A stretch of 64,000 bases of DNA from Rhyzopertha dominica. Taxonomy: Eukaryota; Arthropoda; Insecta; Coleoptera; Bostrichidae. Position 1 is the stretch's first letter, and each line of letters opens with the position of its first letter. Below, one piece after another: positions 38,030 to 51,491 of the stretch. The notes under the pieces are model-generated. The model worked only from the letters and a program-made list of their open reading frames with translations, had not been told where the DNA came from and did not search any database. The stretch is taken from the NCBI GenBank assembly GCA_025024175.1, contig QCXZ01000138.1:53477092-53541091 (forward strand). Reading direction: 5' to 3'. The translations under genes and the position numbers were made by a program.

Positions 38030-38060
38030 GTACATTCTTTTCTTTTTGTTCTAGGTGAGT
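38030..38060 (+). other. cpx: Recursive splice site 2 (AG|GTGAGT, junction 38054/38055)
   Basis: The tract ATTCTTTTCTTTTTGTTCTAG is fused directly to GTGAGTACTG. This is the strongest pyrimidine tract of the three sites. It lies 14.6 kb after site 1 on the complexin strand. Confidence 0.75.
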
Positions 38061-38086
38061 ACTGAGCTTCCATTCCTTAATTAATC
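38055..38086 (+). other. cpx: Candidate recursive exon 2 (32 nt, stop-containing)
   Basis: A second donor, ATC|GTGAGTA, lies at 38086/38087. Joined in phase 1 after the complexin exon, the 32 nt hit a TGA at the fourth codon, so retention would be non-productive. Confidence 0.45.
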
Positions 38087-41000
38087 GTGAGTATATTGTT
38101 AAAGTAATTGTCTAGAATAATTACCGGGGGTACCTAGCTGTTATTCCCAATCACAATTTGGTTGCATGGTTTGATTACAATATGGACCAAAGGATTACAA
38201 TTACAGGCTTAAATCAGATGCAACCGCAAAAGCTTTAGTAATGCTCATGCAGTAGAATTGCATTAATTGACATACATACCTGACATGTGCTGTATGTGTG
38301 GAACAGATTGTAGAATTTTATTTTTCAGAAATAAGCAATGAGGAAGCTTTTCGACAGATTTTAGTTCAGATTTCTTGAACCGAAGACAACGTCTTAATTG
38401 GTTGAATCATTATATGTTGCTACTATACACTGAAGGTCATTTTGTGGTCAAACATAACTTCAAATTTTTCACTTGCTGATCTACATTGATAATGTTACCT
38501 TTAAAGTTATAATCAAAGGGGAACAAATTATGATTTCTTGTAAGTAAATGTACATCACGCACTAAGGAATGTAAGTTTTACAGTATCTTTGGAATTGATT
38601 TAAATATTTGAAAATAAAATACAATCGTAAATAATAATAATCAAGAAGAAAGTTATACCGGATCACTGATAAAGATTAAGAAAAGTAACGGTCCCAAGAA
38701 GGAATTATACCGCTTCAAATCCAGCTTTTTTTTATCCTTTCTTTATTTCATTTTTAAAGGCATCAACCTTTGTGTTCGCTCGGAGAATATAACCACAGCA
38801 GTGGGCGAAACAGCCAACTAACAGCGGCCGTGAAAGCCTTAATTACTATATCAATATACTTATCACAAAACCCTTTCTAAATGAAGATACAAGACTCTCG
38901 GCAAACGCTATATCGTTGTATATAGTGCTTTCTTTCTGGGCCACAATAAAATCCTAACAACCTGATCTGGCGTTTATCTGGAACAATACTCGCACTAATT
39001 GATCCGTGATGACGACATATTCGCCGCATATCACGAAACGTGCCGACGCAAGCACAAACAAAAACGGCACTATTCGAACCGCGCTCCTCATTTTTCNCCT
39101 CGCATTTCACCAACTTTAATAATAGAGCCGTTTAATCCACTAATTGTATTCCGAAACAGCCGTCGAATTCCATCCCCCGTGCCACTTCGTCCTGGAAATT
39201 TATTATAATCCAACCGCCATCGGCATGCAAATCCAATTCAACGGCACTTTTAACGAACGCGCGGCAAACAAATTAATTCCGCTAGATAATCGCCCACTGA
39301 ATGCCGATTACTCCCCGATATCCTTATTTAATAACGCGGTTCCGATATTTGGTCCTTTGGCAATATCCTCGGCCTCCATTTACGTTCTTGCCGTGTTCGC
39401 CGGCAAATTAGGGAAGGAGACAACTTCCAGAAGAGTTGCCGGGGATCTCTCAAGTAAATTCGTGATGGCGCCATAACTTTGTGAAACTGCTTCTTAGTTA
39501 TTACAAATTTGGAGCTTTTTCTCGGCTAGGTGGTTTGATCTGATAGATTGCTATAATAGGCAAGGGTTGCCAACCGTAGTTTGCAACGTAGAACCCTTGA
39601 TATCCAAATTGGGAACGATTTATTGCCGTTCTAAGTTGGGCTTGCTTATTGTTGGTATATTTTTTATTTCTTATTAATGATTTTTCTGTAGATATTTTCA
39701 ATATAAATATAAGGGATATTTAGTTAAAGTAGTTCCAGATCCGGTGCTCTGATTCCACGGTATTTTAACTTTTGCTGAAGAAGATGTCACCAAACATTAT
39801 GAATGGTCTTATATGCGCCAGGATTTTCTTTATAAAAGCGTTGAATATTTCTGCAGCTTTTAATTTACGTTTTTCCTGAAATTATTGACAAAAAAAATAG
39901 CCATAACCTCATCAAAGTTTTACTGGCACCATCAAAAAATCCCTCCGCAATCTTCTGAGTACGTGCTCCGCACATCCTGCTACACTCCAGCATTCTTATG
40001 TTCAGGAGTATCCCGTAAAAATACTACGGTGGCACGTAGACATTACTCTTTAATTTATCAAGCCTCGAGATGTTAAATATTGCCGGGCTTCTCTCCCGGG
40101 CTAATTGGAATTCCACATAGAAAGGCTCGACGCTCCACCAGAGATTGTGCCCGTGAAATATTATCCAAATTATACACATTATTTCGAGCTGATTGTTGGA
40201 ATAGTTGCGAAACCAGCTCGTTTGAAGAGATGTATAGTGGCTGGCGGAATGGCTACCCGTTACCTTTGCGAGAACTTTAATCAAACTGCTTTGTTATGAA
40301 GCTGTGCGTGTAGAGGTCACGGGCAGACAGTACCTACGAAATCTATGACACCACGTTCCAGTAGCTTCTGCTATTGTCTAAATTCGTCATTTAAGTAGCA
40401 GGGAAATAAGTCGAATTAATAAGCCAACTTCTCTGTCAATATTACTGCATAAAGATAGTTTTCATCCATAGTATCATGTTCAGTTACTTTAGAAACCAGG
40501 TCAGGCTGATGTCAACGATCGATTGTTGTTTCCTGAATCTCCTCACTCAATTTTTTTTAATGTCCTTTTTACGGAAGAAGCTACATATCATAAGAATGCT
40601 TTTGTGTGAGAATCTTCATTGAATTTTTGGGACGTCCTTACGTTCTTCAATACACCACAGTGTATCAGATGAGAATTCCTGTACAGAGAGAAGCTAGCCG
40701 ATTAAAGAAAAGATCGAAATGTTTGGTAGGGATATTGGGAGTTACTGCGCTAATATACAAATAAAACATTCGGTTACTCAATAAAGATTGTCAAATACAA
40801 ACTCAAATCATAAACGTTGGTATACTTCGACAGCATTTTAATAAAGAAGCAGGTTATTTTTGTTGTAGGTTTTCTTTATTATCATTTATTGACTTAGTAA
40901 CTGCACTTGAATATCTGCTCTTCGTTACGCGAAAATAAATCTGAGTGGTTCTATCACAAGGGTAAACAAATAAATGAATGAATCAAGATGAAATGAATTG

Positions 41001-44000
41001 ACTGTAGCTCATTTGGTAGCGACCGATTTAGAAACCTAATCTTAGCTAGAATTAAATTGAAGTACAGTTTATATAAAAATAGCATACGACGGATAGTGAC
41101 AAAAATCCATTGTGCGGAAATGAGTGATAAACAGATTAGCGGTGGATACGGCCGGTCCGGGCCAATTAACAGTCCGAGCGCAGCAAATCCATCACGGAAG
41201 GACATTGGACTGGGGCTGCGTGTCAGCAAAAATTGCATTTTGTCGTTGTTAATCCGAGGGATAATGCACGAGCGGCGTGCCGACTAGTATTCATGGACCA
41301 GAGCGCGACGATTTAGGACACGAAATATATCACCTGGGTAATTTCACAGTAGTGAACACGAGACGCTTAACTCAGAATTGGACTCGTAAAAGAGGTCTGA
41401 TCGTGCCAAAAGGGCCAAACGATGGGATTATAATGCATAATAATCGTAAAGGGATTGTATAATACGCGTTAGATCGGCGGCAGTTAATGTATGGTCGTAA
41501 TTTTGCTATGCATTGCGGTGGCACTTAGGCAAGTGGTGTATCGTGTATTCTTACCCATAATTTTAACCACACAACGTACAGATGCTGGTCGATTTAAATC
41601 GATAATTGGCGATTATTGAAATACCAGAGCTTTATGTATGGGCTAAAATAAAATAAAGATTTTGTTCATTCTAAATTTTAAACACTAACTGACTACCTCA
41701 AACGAAAAAACTTAAAGAAGCAGTGTATCTAATTGTAGCACCAAATGACAAATTATTAATTCATAAGATAAAGTGTTAAATATGCTTTTGTATTTAGGTA
41801 GCAATGACCTGACCATGTGATTATTCCAATTGCATCTTATGTTTCCAAAACGTGGGGCCATCGAATAAAATACTCTAAAATAAGATCTTAACTAGTCTCG
41901 TTATCTTCTCTGCTCGATGTGCGGGGGGTTGCCCCGTATAAAAAGCTGTAAATTATTAAAGAAGGGGAATAGTATGTCCAAATACATGCACTTTGAAGAC
42001 CCGATAGAGAAACTACTGGAGTAGTTTGACACTCCTATGATTCAATTGGAACCTATTCCTTATTTACCCACGAAACTTATTGAAATTTGCCGCTTCTCTA
42101 CCTTCTGCTCCGGCCTGATATCTTCGGTGTTATGAGTGATATAAAAGGACCTGTTTTTTTGTAATTTTGTGTTTCTTCTCGTGGAAATAGTGATATGCGT
42201 CAGTAGTAGTTAATACTGTAAATCTGCACCTGTACTGTAGGAATTAATGTGTTCCAACTAACTGAAGTGGCTCCCTATTTGATGCCTTATTACTACTGAT
42301 AAAGTCCTTCTTTAGCGTGTTTTTTTAAACTAAGTATGGTAAGCATTCGGAAATAGCATGGTCGTACAAAATCAATAATTTGAAGACAATAGACGTCTTT
42401 CTATGGGTTTCCTCTCGAACTTTTACGACCTTTTTGCCAGCCTGGTGAATTTATGACCCAGACAAAACAAAATCAACAGCATCCGACTCGTGAGGGCAAC
42501 GCCTAATCTACTTTTTAAAGCGCGAATGCCCCTTCCGCCAAGTGATCTAATTACACGCGTGCGTGCCCTCAGCCCCTATACAATAAAGCAGTCAACAAGA
42601 AAATGGGCCCTCGTACAAGAAGTATCACCTTAAGTCAGGATAATAGCGCCTAAATTAATGCTATTACGTCTTATCTTGAGAATATGCAGCTGTAATTTAG
42701 TGTAGTTTGCGGCCTGCTGCATGAATATTTAGCGCGAAACGCTTACTGTAATTATGTGTTGGGAATAATAACTGACGGGAGGGCGATAAGATAACGCGAC
42801 GCGTATGTGCGGTTGCATAGGCTGCACGCCGGACTGAATTTCAGCAGAGGGATGTCACACCGGGCTCGAATAGGTTAAATGTTCAGATTTAATGAAATTC
42901 CCGTCAAGTCCACTGTATTCAAAATTGTTTTACAGCGTGGAAGCGGTGTTTTTATTGAGGGTATTCGTTCGGTTCATTGCTCGGCTTCAAGCGGTTTTAT
43001 TTTAATACAGCACACTGTGGGAAATGCCAGGGGGGTGCAATAGGCTCCGATCAGATATTTTTACGGCCCTTTAAAGGGAGTTTTTGATTGCTTGCAATAG
43101 GCGAATTCGTGTGGAAAATTGCAATTAAAATAAGGGAAAGTTACGTGGGATCAGCAATGAGATGCAGCCAATGAAAATTTGTCTAGTTTACCCACTTTTG
43201 GCTTTGTGATTTCATCCTTTAAGCTATCAACTTAGCTAAAATAGATGCTAATTCTCAAGCTTGACTGCAATTCACAGTCATCAGAACAATTGTAAATTTA
43301 CTGTTCACCAGCGTCCTTCAACATGTTACAAAATTAGTGTTATAATTTCCATTCACCATTCATTGGACCGAAGCTTCATACCTGATTGCGAGTAAATCCG
43401 GCGCGATACCAATTCATACTTCTATATAAAGTCACGCCGTTTCAGCTCGAAAACGAATTCTATCCTGGAAGCCGGGGTCCAGAATTTAATTAAAACGCCG
43501 ATTCCCTTTGAGGTATTCCGTGCAGTCGTGGATTTAGAGAGCGGCATCGGGTGCATACTTTTAACTGCAGAATTTACCGTCCGCTCGCAAACTTTGACCA
43601 TTCCAAGCTCGACCACGTTGTGCGCCGCCAGAAAAGGCCAAGGCCTACCGTCCGTCTTCAAAACAGCCGAATGTAAATCATCCCGCTTAATTCGAGCTTA
43701 CACGTCCCCCAATTCCCGAAGGCATCGACCATAACCACCAGAAGTAGGTTACAAGAGATCGAAGTCGGTCGAGCTTTTTGCAACCCCCTCGCAATGCGGT
43801 CTGGATTCTCTCTGCTGCGGGTCGGCACATCGCGTTGGCCCACTGCCAAAATGTGTAGCGCCGATATTGAACCGGATAGGGGGATCCGCTTTACTGCCCT
43901 TGCGTTTTAGGCCCGTAAAATTTATGCCTAGGTATATGTGTGTTGGTTATTACGGCCGCACCCCGGGTGAGGTACGAAAGCACGCTGTGTTGTTAGGAAG

Positions 44001-44096
44001 CGGAAGTGAATGGAATAGTATATACAAAAGTAGTAGTAAAACAATAAGCAAATCCACGTTGGATTCGAGAAGGACATTTTCAAACTATCTACTCGA
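38087..44096. other. Intronic stretch, no recognised gene
   Basis: CpG-containing blocks lie about 39000-39480, 40080-40320, 41090-41480, 42420-42860 and 43390-44000, separated by AT-rich sequence. Frames up to 110 codons occur in these blocks in overlapping phases and show no domain. A tRNA-like string near 40985 fails for lack of a B box. Confidence 0.4.
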
Positions 44097-45175
44097 CGAA
44101 TTGAGCTGAATCCAATTATACTTACTGATTTGGACCTCCTGTATTTCGGAATGGCCTCAGTTGGTCGCTAGCTACAACGGTTCGCTCGGAAAGTGTCCTT
44201 ATTTAGGCCGCCCGCAGTCCTAGCTCATTTTAGAGCATATTTTTGAAATCTGCAGCTTTAAATACATCAGTACGTCGATTTTGAGCTAAATCTATTTTTT
44301 GTCAAAAATCACAAAACATCCAAGGCTAGCCCCTTTGTTCTTTTTTGACCTTAAAATTTGTTCGTCTCCGATTCAACTGAATACAAGTATACTTATTGAT
44401 TTGGACCTCCTGAATTTCGGAATGGCCTCAGTTGGTCGCTAGCTACAACGGTTCGGTCGGAAAGTGTACTAATTTAGGCCGCCCGCGGTCCTAGCCCATT
44501 TTAGAGCACATTTTTGAAATCTGCTGCAGCTATAAATACATCTGTACGTCGATTTTGAGCTAAATCTATTTTTTGTCAAAAATCACAAAACATCCAAGGC
44601 TAACCCCTTTGTTCTTTTTTGATCTTAACATTTTTTCGTCTCCGATTCAGCTGAATATAAGTATACTTACTGATTTGGACCTCCTGAATTTCGGAATGGC
44701 CTCATTTGGTCGCTAGCTACAACGGTTCGCTCGGAAAGTGTACTAATTTAGGCCGCCCGCGGTCCTAGCCCATTTTAGAGCACATTTTTGAAATCTGCAG
44801 CTATAAATACATCTGTACGTCGATTTTGAGCTAAATCTATTTTTTGTCAAAAATCACAAACCATCCAAGGCTAACCCCTTTGTTCTGTTTTGACCTTAAA
44901 ATTTGTTCGTCTCCGATTCAACTGAATACAAGTATACTTATTGATTTGGACCTCCTGAATTTCGGAATGGCCTCAGTTGGTCGCTAGCTACAACGGTTCG
45001 CTCGGAAGGTGTCCTTATTTAGGCCGCCCGCAGTCCTAGCTCATTTTAGAGCACATTTTTGAAATCTGCAGCTCTAAATACATCTGTACGTCGATTTTGA
45101 GCTAAATCTATTATTTGTCAAAAATCACAAAACATCTAAGGCTTTGTTCTTTTTTGACCTTAAAATTTTTTCGTT
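44097..45175. repeat. Four-copy ~271-bp tandem repeat
   Basis: The marker GATTTGGACCTCCTG recurs at 44127, 44398, 44672 and 44943, giving periods of 271, 274 and 271. The fourth copy is cut short and runs into the transposase frame. Variants at several positions group copies 1 with 4 and 2 with 3 (for example GTCCTTATTT versus GTACTAATTT), an A-B-B-A order. The repeat is not coding. Its junction with the transposase suggests amplification inside or at the edge of the DNA transposon. Confidence 0.85.
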
Positions 45176-45185
45176 TCTCAATCGG

Positions 45186-45657
45186 AATATCGGGGAATCA
45201 AATTGTTGGGCCTTATTTTTTTCGCGATAGATTAAACGGGAATACTTATCTAAATTTTTTAAGAAACATTTTACTAGTACTTCTCCAAAATGTAAATTTA
45301 CAAGTAAGACAAGATCTATGGTTCCAACAAGATGGGGCACCTGCGCATTATCATAGAATAGTGCGAAATCATCTTTATTTGGCTTTGCCTAACCGATGGA
45401 TAGGAAGAGGTTCAATTAATTCTTGGCCACCGAGAAGCCCGGACCTTACTCCTTTGAATTTTTTTCTGTGGACAATGGTAAAAGAGCAAGTATGCCAAAC
45501 ACCAATCGAAAGTGTGGAACATTTAGAAAATAAAATACTTAATGCATGTAGATCCATCACTCCGGAAATGTTAGTGCATGTTAAAAGATGGTTTTGGGCA
45601 CGAATTCAAGCTTGTGAAAACAGCGGAGGGCGACATTTTGAGCATTTATTGCATTAA
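45186..45657 (+). pseudogene. Mariner-superfamily (DDxD-type) transposase, C-terminal half
   Basis: The frame holds 'IVGPYFFRDRLNGNTYLNFL', 'LWFQQDGAPAHYHRIV' (second catalytic Asp in QQDG), 'WPPRSPDLTPLNFFLW' and 'ITPEMLVHVKRWFWARIQACENSGGRHFEHLL'. This is a common insect IS630-Tc1-mariner branch. Spacing from the second Asp to the third catalytic position is 41 residues (DD41D-like), but that position is Asn where the family has Asp. The N-terminal half with the DNA-binding region and the first catalytic Asp is missing, replaced by the tandem repeat. It is inactive on both counts. Confidence 0.8.
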
Positions 45658-45882
45658 TATTATTGAGTACACATTTTTCAAAAATAAAATTTGTTTTACA
45701 ATACCGAATTTATTTAAAGCAAATGATTGAAGTTTAAGTCAAAATTTACGAATTTATACAGCTCCACGTTTTATATTTTTTAAGACGATGAACAATTATC
45801 AATGTTACCTCTGCAATTGTATTTTGGGTTGCATTTTTAATTTCGTCAGGGTCATTATCATTCGTGAAACATCCTGTATAAA
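45658..45882 (+). mobile_element. 3' flank and terminus of the mariner-type element
   Basis: After the transposase stop comes AT-rich sequence, ending in TCATTCGTGAAACATCCTGTATA at about 45860-45882. That is the mirrored form of a TATACAGGATG terminus typical of this superfamily. No matching 5' terminus was found at the left edge of the tandem repeats. Confidence 0.45.
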
Positions 45883-48800
45883 GGACCACCTTCCTCAAGG
45901 CGATTGTTATAATATCTCATTACGGTCCGAAGACCTCCTTCAGCAGCATCTGTCGACTAGTTTCCATTCAAACATCCAGCTGCACGTGGTGCGCACCCCA
46001 TTCTTATAACAAATGAATGCAGATAGCGGCAACAGAGACTGAACAATGATGAATTAAGATAAACCGACCTCGATAAGCGTTTCTGACTGGACAGACACAG
46101 AAACAACGTGATAAATGAAGAGCGAATCGGTAGAACCGGACGGAGAGCCAGCCGTCGCTACAGCTGCCCTTGGAAGTGGACGGCGACGATAACGCTATCC
46201 AATTGTGGCGTCCGACGCTTATGGAGCTTGCATGGCTGGCTGGGTTCGATATTATTAACGTGATCCGTACGAGTCGTTAGCCGCTGTCGCCCTTCGGAAA
46301 GGGGTACTGCTTAGTTGTGTGTAATTAAAGGCATGGCTATGCAGACGCTATAAAGGTCAGTCTTGAGCTATGTTTGGTAGAAGGGTTCAAAACGGAGCCT
46401 ATCGACCAGCTAAATAGTGATCTTGAATTAATTTGCAAAGCTAAGGTTCATAATATGTTGAGAGTTATAGGTATGATTAAAGAGAAAGACACGAATTCTA
46501 ATTTCAACAGGATAAAGATATGATACTTCACTTCCGTCTTTAAATTAAAAGGCATGGAGGATTTCTTAAATGCGCAGCAGTCCAGGTAGCAAACAGATGC
46601 TTAGAATACATGGGTTGTATTTAGATAGCTTTCCCTTAATTTATCAGTGTCGCTGTCCTAAACTTAAGCAAACACATACACTGAGTTAGTTGTATCTAAT
46701 GGCTCTTAGAATTTCAAACCGTTTGCTGCTTTCTATTTTTTCTTTTCCAACATAAGACTTGTAAAACGCAGACCGACCGACATATGTACTTTTATATTTT
46801 TGCGGGATTTGATTAAATAACGTGGCTGCATTAGTTTCTTTTAGAATGCCATCGAGTACATCCGCCACTGCTACTGATGAAGATATTGGCATCCATGATC
46901 GAGAAAAGAGTGTCCCCAGGTCATCAAGGTCCACCAACTATCAGCAAAATCTACACTATCCACCAGATAATAACGGACGTCCCCAGTTTTCCGAGGAAAA
47001 CGAACAAAATTTCCACAATCTCGTCACGTTCCTCGCGTGAAGAGGACGTGCGGTAAATTTCCGAGTTTGACTTTTGGCCGCGTATAACTCCATTCATTTG
47101 GAGATAGCCGTTTATTAAAACTTGAGCCCGTCGCGTAATCCCGGGGCCCGGGTTATGTAAATTAACGATTTGGGCGGTCGGCCGGCGGCGGCAACTCAGT
47201 ATTTAACACGTAAAGTGAGATGTAAGGGACGTAAATCGCATACGATGTATACGGCCGTGCGGGGCTTGATCTGCATTTTTATCGCCGCGCCGTGGTGGGC
47301 TTCGCGACTTTATGTCAAGTTGGGGTATTGTAGTGGCCATGTTGGACAACGATCGGAATGACCCAACATCAATATTGACTATCGGCGGTTTGGAATAACG
47401 GCTTGGACAGTAAACATGTCCGGTCAAACAGAATCTTGTCCATTCGGTCGAAGTTGAATAAAATCTACATCGATTATTGTTTACATAACCAGCTAAGCAT
47501 TATTGTAGTCGAAATACCTAAAAACTAAATATCAATAGAGTGTTGGCATCTTAAAATATAGGCCAATCTGTGAAAGTAACGTTACTTACTGTAATCAGTA
47601 TGTACGATAGCCAACGTTCAAGTAGTCATTAATGTTCGCTCTCTTTTTAAATGCTGTAGGTTTTAAGGTTTAAGGTTTTAATCGTTTCAGTTTATAGCTA
47701 TTTATCCATAGCTTTTCCTTTCATATAAGAATACTGAGACTATCATTTACATAATATAGTGTACATGTTTTATAGGTTGCATATTTTTCCGAGAGTGGCG
47801 TAAATTGTTAATTTTGAACCTCATCAAATACTTAATCGTTTGTCACAAGGAGACACTGCTGAAAAACGTAGTTTTCTTTATTGTTACTACACATCCTTCC
47901 GGATTACATTAAAAACTTGCAAAAAACTTCTCTAAGATAATCAGGAAAAACCTGAAATGTAGAAAATCATACTTTAAACACACCTGCTTCCATCCAAACC
48001 TCTGAATACCCAGAACTTGCTATAGGGATGACATAACGCTTTGAACAAGACCGAATTTCCACCGCGGCTCTCCCAATTACCCCTTCCCCTTCTTTCAAGA
48101 ACACATTTAATTGATGCTTTCCGTCGGTTTTAATAAAACTTCCTTTCCCGATGTGCCCTATCAACGGCAGATGACGTCGACCTTGTTTACGCAGCCTCCT
48201 CGATTACAAACGGGAACTTTCCCGTTGGTTTATGANGAAGGGGGCCCTTGTCGCGCCCTGAGTGACATCAGACGGTTATATTAACTGTACGCATCGTAAC
48301 GACGTTTCGACCTATTTTGGCGGAAGACACGCGCGTGGAAAATACGTCTTCGTGATGTATGTTCGTTCCCGCTTCATTTAAACTCGAGTGGGCTGGCGAT
48401 ATTGCTCGTTATGGGCGAAAACCGCGGAATTCTAGGGCATCTTAGGATGGGGGGCTAGTAGAGTTGTCGTGACGTCATGCTACCACGCTTTTGATTAAAC
48501 TTTTATCTCCAGTGTAATAAAACAAAGAGTGTGATGTTTATAGAATCAAAGTTGTTTGTAACTCCATCTAACAAATGTTCTTCTATCACTCAGAAGGATA
48601 TCGGGATTTAATACATACACAAATATCTACCCTCAAAACATTCTTGTTTACGGCAAGGCTATATTTTACATTTATATGTTTGAGAAAGAACGTGTTATAT
48701 TCAGCCAATATACACCCCGTTTCTCCAATTAGCGAACCTGCCAATGGCTCTTTTCAGATAATTTTCCTGGAGATGAATGCACTTCAGTTTAAATTGCCAA

Positions 48801-51460
48801 TAACGCAACGCTTGATATCAATTCAATTTATGCATACGTCGTAGAATTCCGTTCCGAATTGCTGCCGACAGAAAAATTGCATTTTGCAGCCTTTGGTATT
48901 GTAGTTGACATCTAATTTCCTAGCCATCTACTAAATATGGCCATCCTAAGGCGAAATCACAGAGAAGCGAGACAACAGAAAAACTATATTGCAAACGATC
49001 TCGATAGCAGCTGATCTAAAGTTTTTACTAATAATTCTGTTTTGACGAATGCATTTATTAGAGTAAATTAAGTACAATTTAAGTAAATCACCGAAGAACA
49101 AACTAGAATCGAACCGTAAGAACTGATTTATTACTATAGTAACAAACTCAGTTACTGTCGTAACATAAATGCTATTTACTTCTAAACACTGTTCCCTAGA
49201 ACTTTTATGCTGAACTTGTTTTCAAAACAGCTGAATTGCCGCTTACGATAACACACAGAGCATCTGCTAAGGACGTGCCGTTGGGATACGTCCTTTCGGT
49301 TAGCGCAAAATAGAGACGTCCTGGAAATGGCGCAGCGTTCAGCTGAATAATCGGATTCCGCTGAAGCCGTCGTCGAGTTTTCTCCGTGAATTTTCTGATC
49401 AGATAATCAACTGGAGAGACGATGGCGGAGTCAACAGAAGTTAATAGCGCGGATTATTAATTTTCGGTTCGGCTGAAGTAGTAGTCGAGCATTCTCGACC
49501 GCCTGCAGCGGAATTATCATCTTGAGAGCGACGTGGTCTTATTTTTGTGACGGCGATTAGGAATAGTTGAGAAGATTTGGTTTTCTGCAATGAGTAGGCG
49601 GGTATGATGCTTTTATTGCGTTAGTCGGGAACCTTATTAGGAATTTAATTCTATGCAGTGTAAACTGTAAAAGTTTCTGGTTTAATTGGATCTTTTTGTC
49701 TCTAGGTACATTTTTTGCCATAAAAAATATAATATTATTTAAGCGCAAGAGATTATTTTTTCATGTTGATCCACTACTTCAAAAAATTCCTGAATTTAGA
49801 AGAGTATAAACGAATTATTTTTATCTGAAACCAGAACGATCTTTCAAGTCCCACGGCGGTATATTCCCCGGCCATGCCCTTTGTGAAATATATTTTACAC
49901 GTTTGCAGATTTTATAGATCACATATTTCGTGATAATGCTCATCAGGAAAATAACCGATGCGCAAAATGCCATTATATTTCACGCTAAACAATGGCAATA
50001 AATATATTCTTGCATTACACAGTATCAAAACAAACTGCATATATATTTTATGTGTACATATATACTCGCTTCAAATGAGCATTCGTGCTGGTAGCGCTTA
50101 ATTAAGAACGTACNCGATGTTCANCGGCACAGGCCCCTCATACTAAGCAACATGAAGGACCTAAATGTTGTGAACCGGAAAGTTCAGTAGCTGCATGCAC
50201 ACATATCCTTTGCCCACTGAAGCATGACCTAAGTATATGCGTGGAGGGTCACATCTAAAGGATTGCTCTTTCGAAGGTAGAGCAACATCACAGAGGGAGT
50301 ATAATGTTTACTTCTCGAATGCCTAGTGTGGTTTAAAAGCATTCCACTTTTAAGGGTAGGCTATAAATACAAGAATGATGTTAGTTTACTTGTTGCGTAG
50401 AAACAGGTTTTAAAAAATCAGTTTATAAACAAGTAATTTATGAAAGCTTTATTTATGCCAATATGTTTCCACATATTTTTTGTAATATTTGGTATTATCT
50501 TCTTGTTATATATTGCATAGCCTGAGCCGAAAAAAAGGTCGCATTTCACCTGTTATTGGACCTAAAGGATCTAGTAATCTGGCTAAAAATGTTTTTTAAA
50601 GTCCTCTCGTTTATATCGGGTTTCGTCAGATTCACGGTGCAAGTCAATGTTGTTGTAATTTTTATTTGATAAATAGATTACTTTTTCGTGCAACTGTTGT
50701 GGTGTTTCGATAGGTTAACTGGATCTAGGATTAAATCGAGCTCTAAAAGGTTGATGTTATATAAATTAGAGATTTCTTCAACGACTACTTTTTTAGTAAC
50801 AAACGGCCCTTACTTTATGTATATGGCTCTTACTATTGCATGGCTGGGTAGGTACCTACTGACTTGGCAATCAATGTGTTTTGTCGTGATCTCAATAATT
50901 ATATTTCATACTTCAGAAAGCACATTTATCAGCAACATCCTGTCTGTAATTCTCGGGCCAGAAGGGACGTTTCTGTAATTATCTGTCATTTAAAAATTAA
51001 TTAACCGCCAGATGAGTTTGTGCGCTAAAAATGCGATCCCTTTGAAGCACGACGTCCTCATTTTCAGGCCAATAACTGAAACTGCGCTCTCGGTTATTTC
51101 GGTACCTGGATCTGATGGCGGTTAGAAAAAATTGCCCCGGAGTTACGCCACGTAGAGCGCCATCTGCAACTGCCGGCGGGATAAGCTCCGGTGCAATTTT
51201 AGAATTTTATGTTCGTTTTTTTATCCGCCTTAAACGGCCACAAATAAAACTTACCGGCACTAACCGTAAGTAACCGCACCGAGGTTTTATTAAGGATATT
51301 TCTCGGGTATGTGACATCGAAAGCGTTTCAAAAGGAAGTACTTTTAAGTTTTATGCTGGGCGTTCTTTGCAATTTTCGTTATGTCCCATAAATGTTGCCA
51401 TATTTCACGGGCATTTTGTTCATTACTGGTCCTTGTTTTCAACCCGAAAGGCCGTTTTAC
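45883..51460. other. Intronic stretch, no recognised gene
   Basis: CpG-containing blocks lie about 46020-46300, 47040-47430, 48000-48480, 49240-49550 and 51000-51300; the rest is AT-rich. No host exon was recognised on either strand. Confidence 0.4.
46686..46937 (-). pseudogene. Possible RT C-terminal scrap
   Basis: The minus-strand frame contains 'NAATLFNQIPQKYK', followed by a basic helix and a stop. This resembles the A-x-x-L-F-N-x-L-P-x-x-I-K block near the C-terminus of non-LTR reverse transcriptases. The match is short and could be chance. Confidence 0.2.
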
Positions 51461-51491
51461 ATTTAATGTTTTTCTCTTGTTACAGGTAAGC
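51461..51491 (+). other. cpx: Recursive splice site 3 (AG|GTAAGC, junction 51485/51486)
   Basis: The tract TAATGTTTTTCTCTTGTTACAG is fused directly to GTAAGCG, with a TTTAAT branch-like sequence just before. It is on the complexin strand, 13.4 kb after site 2. The donor half has C at +6, slightly weaker than the other two. Confidence 0.7.

Noticed and set aside
40975..41050. tRNA-like start (TAGCTCATTTGGTAGCG)
   Set aside because: Resembles an A box, but no B box (GGTTCGA) or acceptor pairing follows at a workable distance.
50688..50978. Hydrophobic 96-codon frame as a membrane protein
   Set aside because: Hydrophobicity follows from T-rich codons; no start context, family motif or splice signal.
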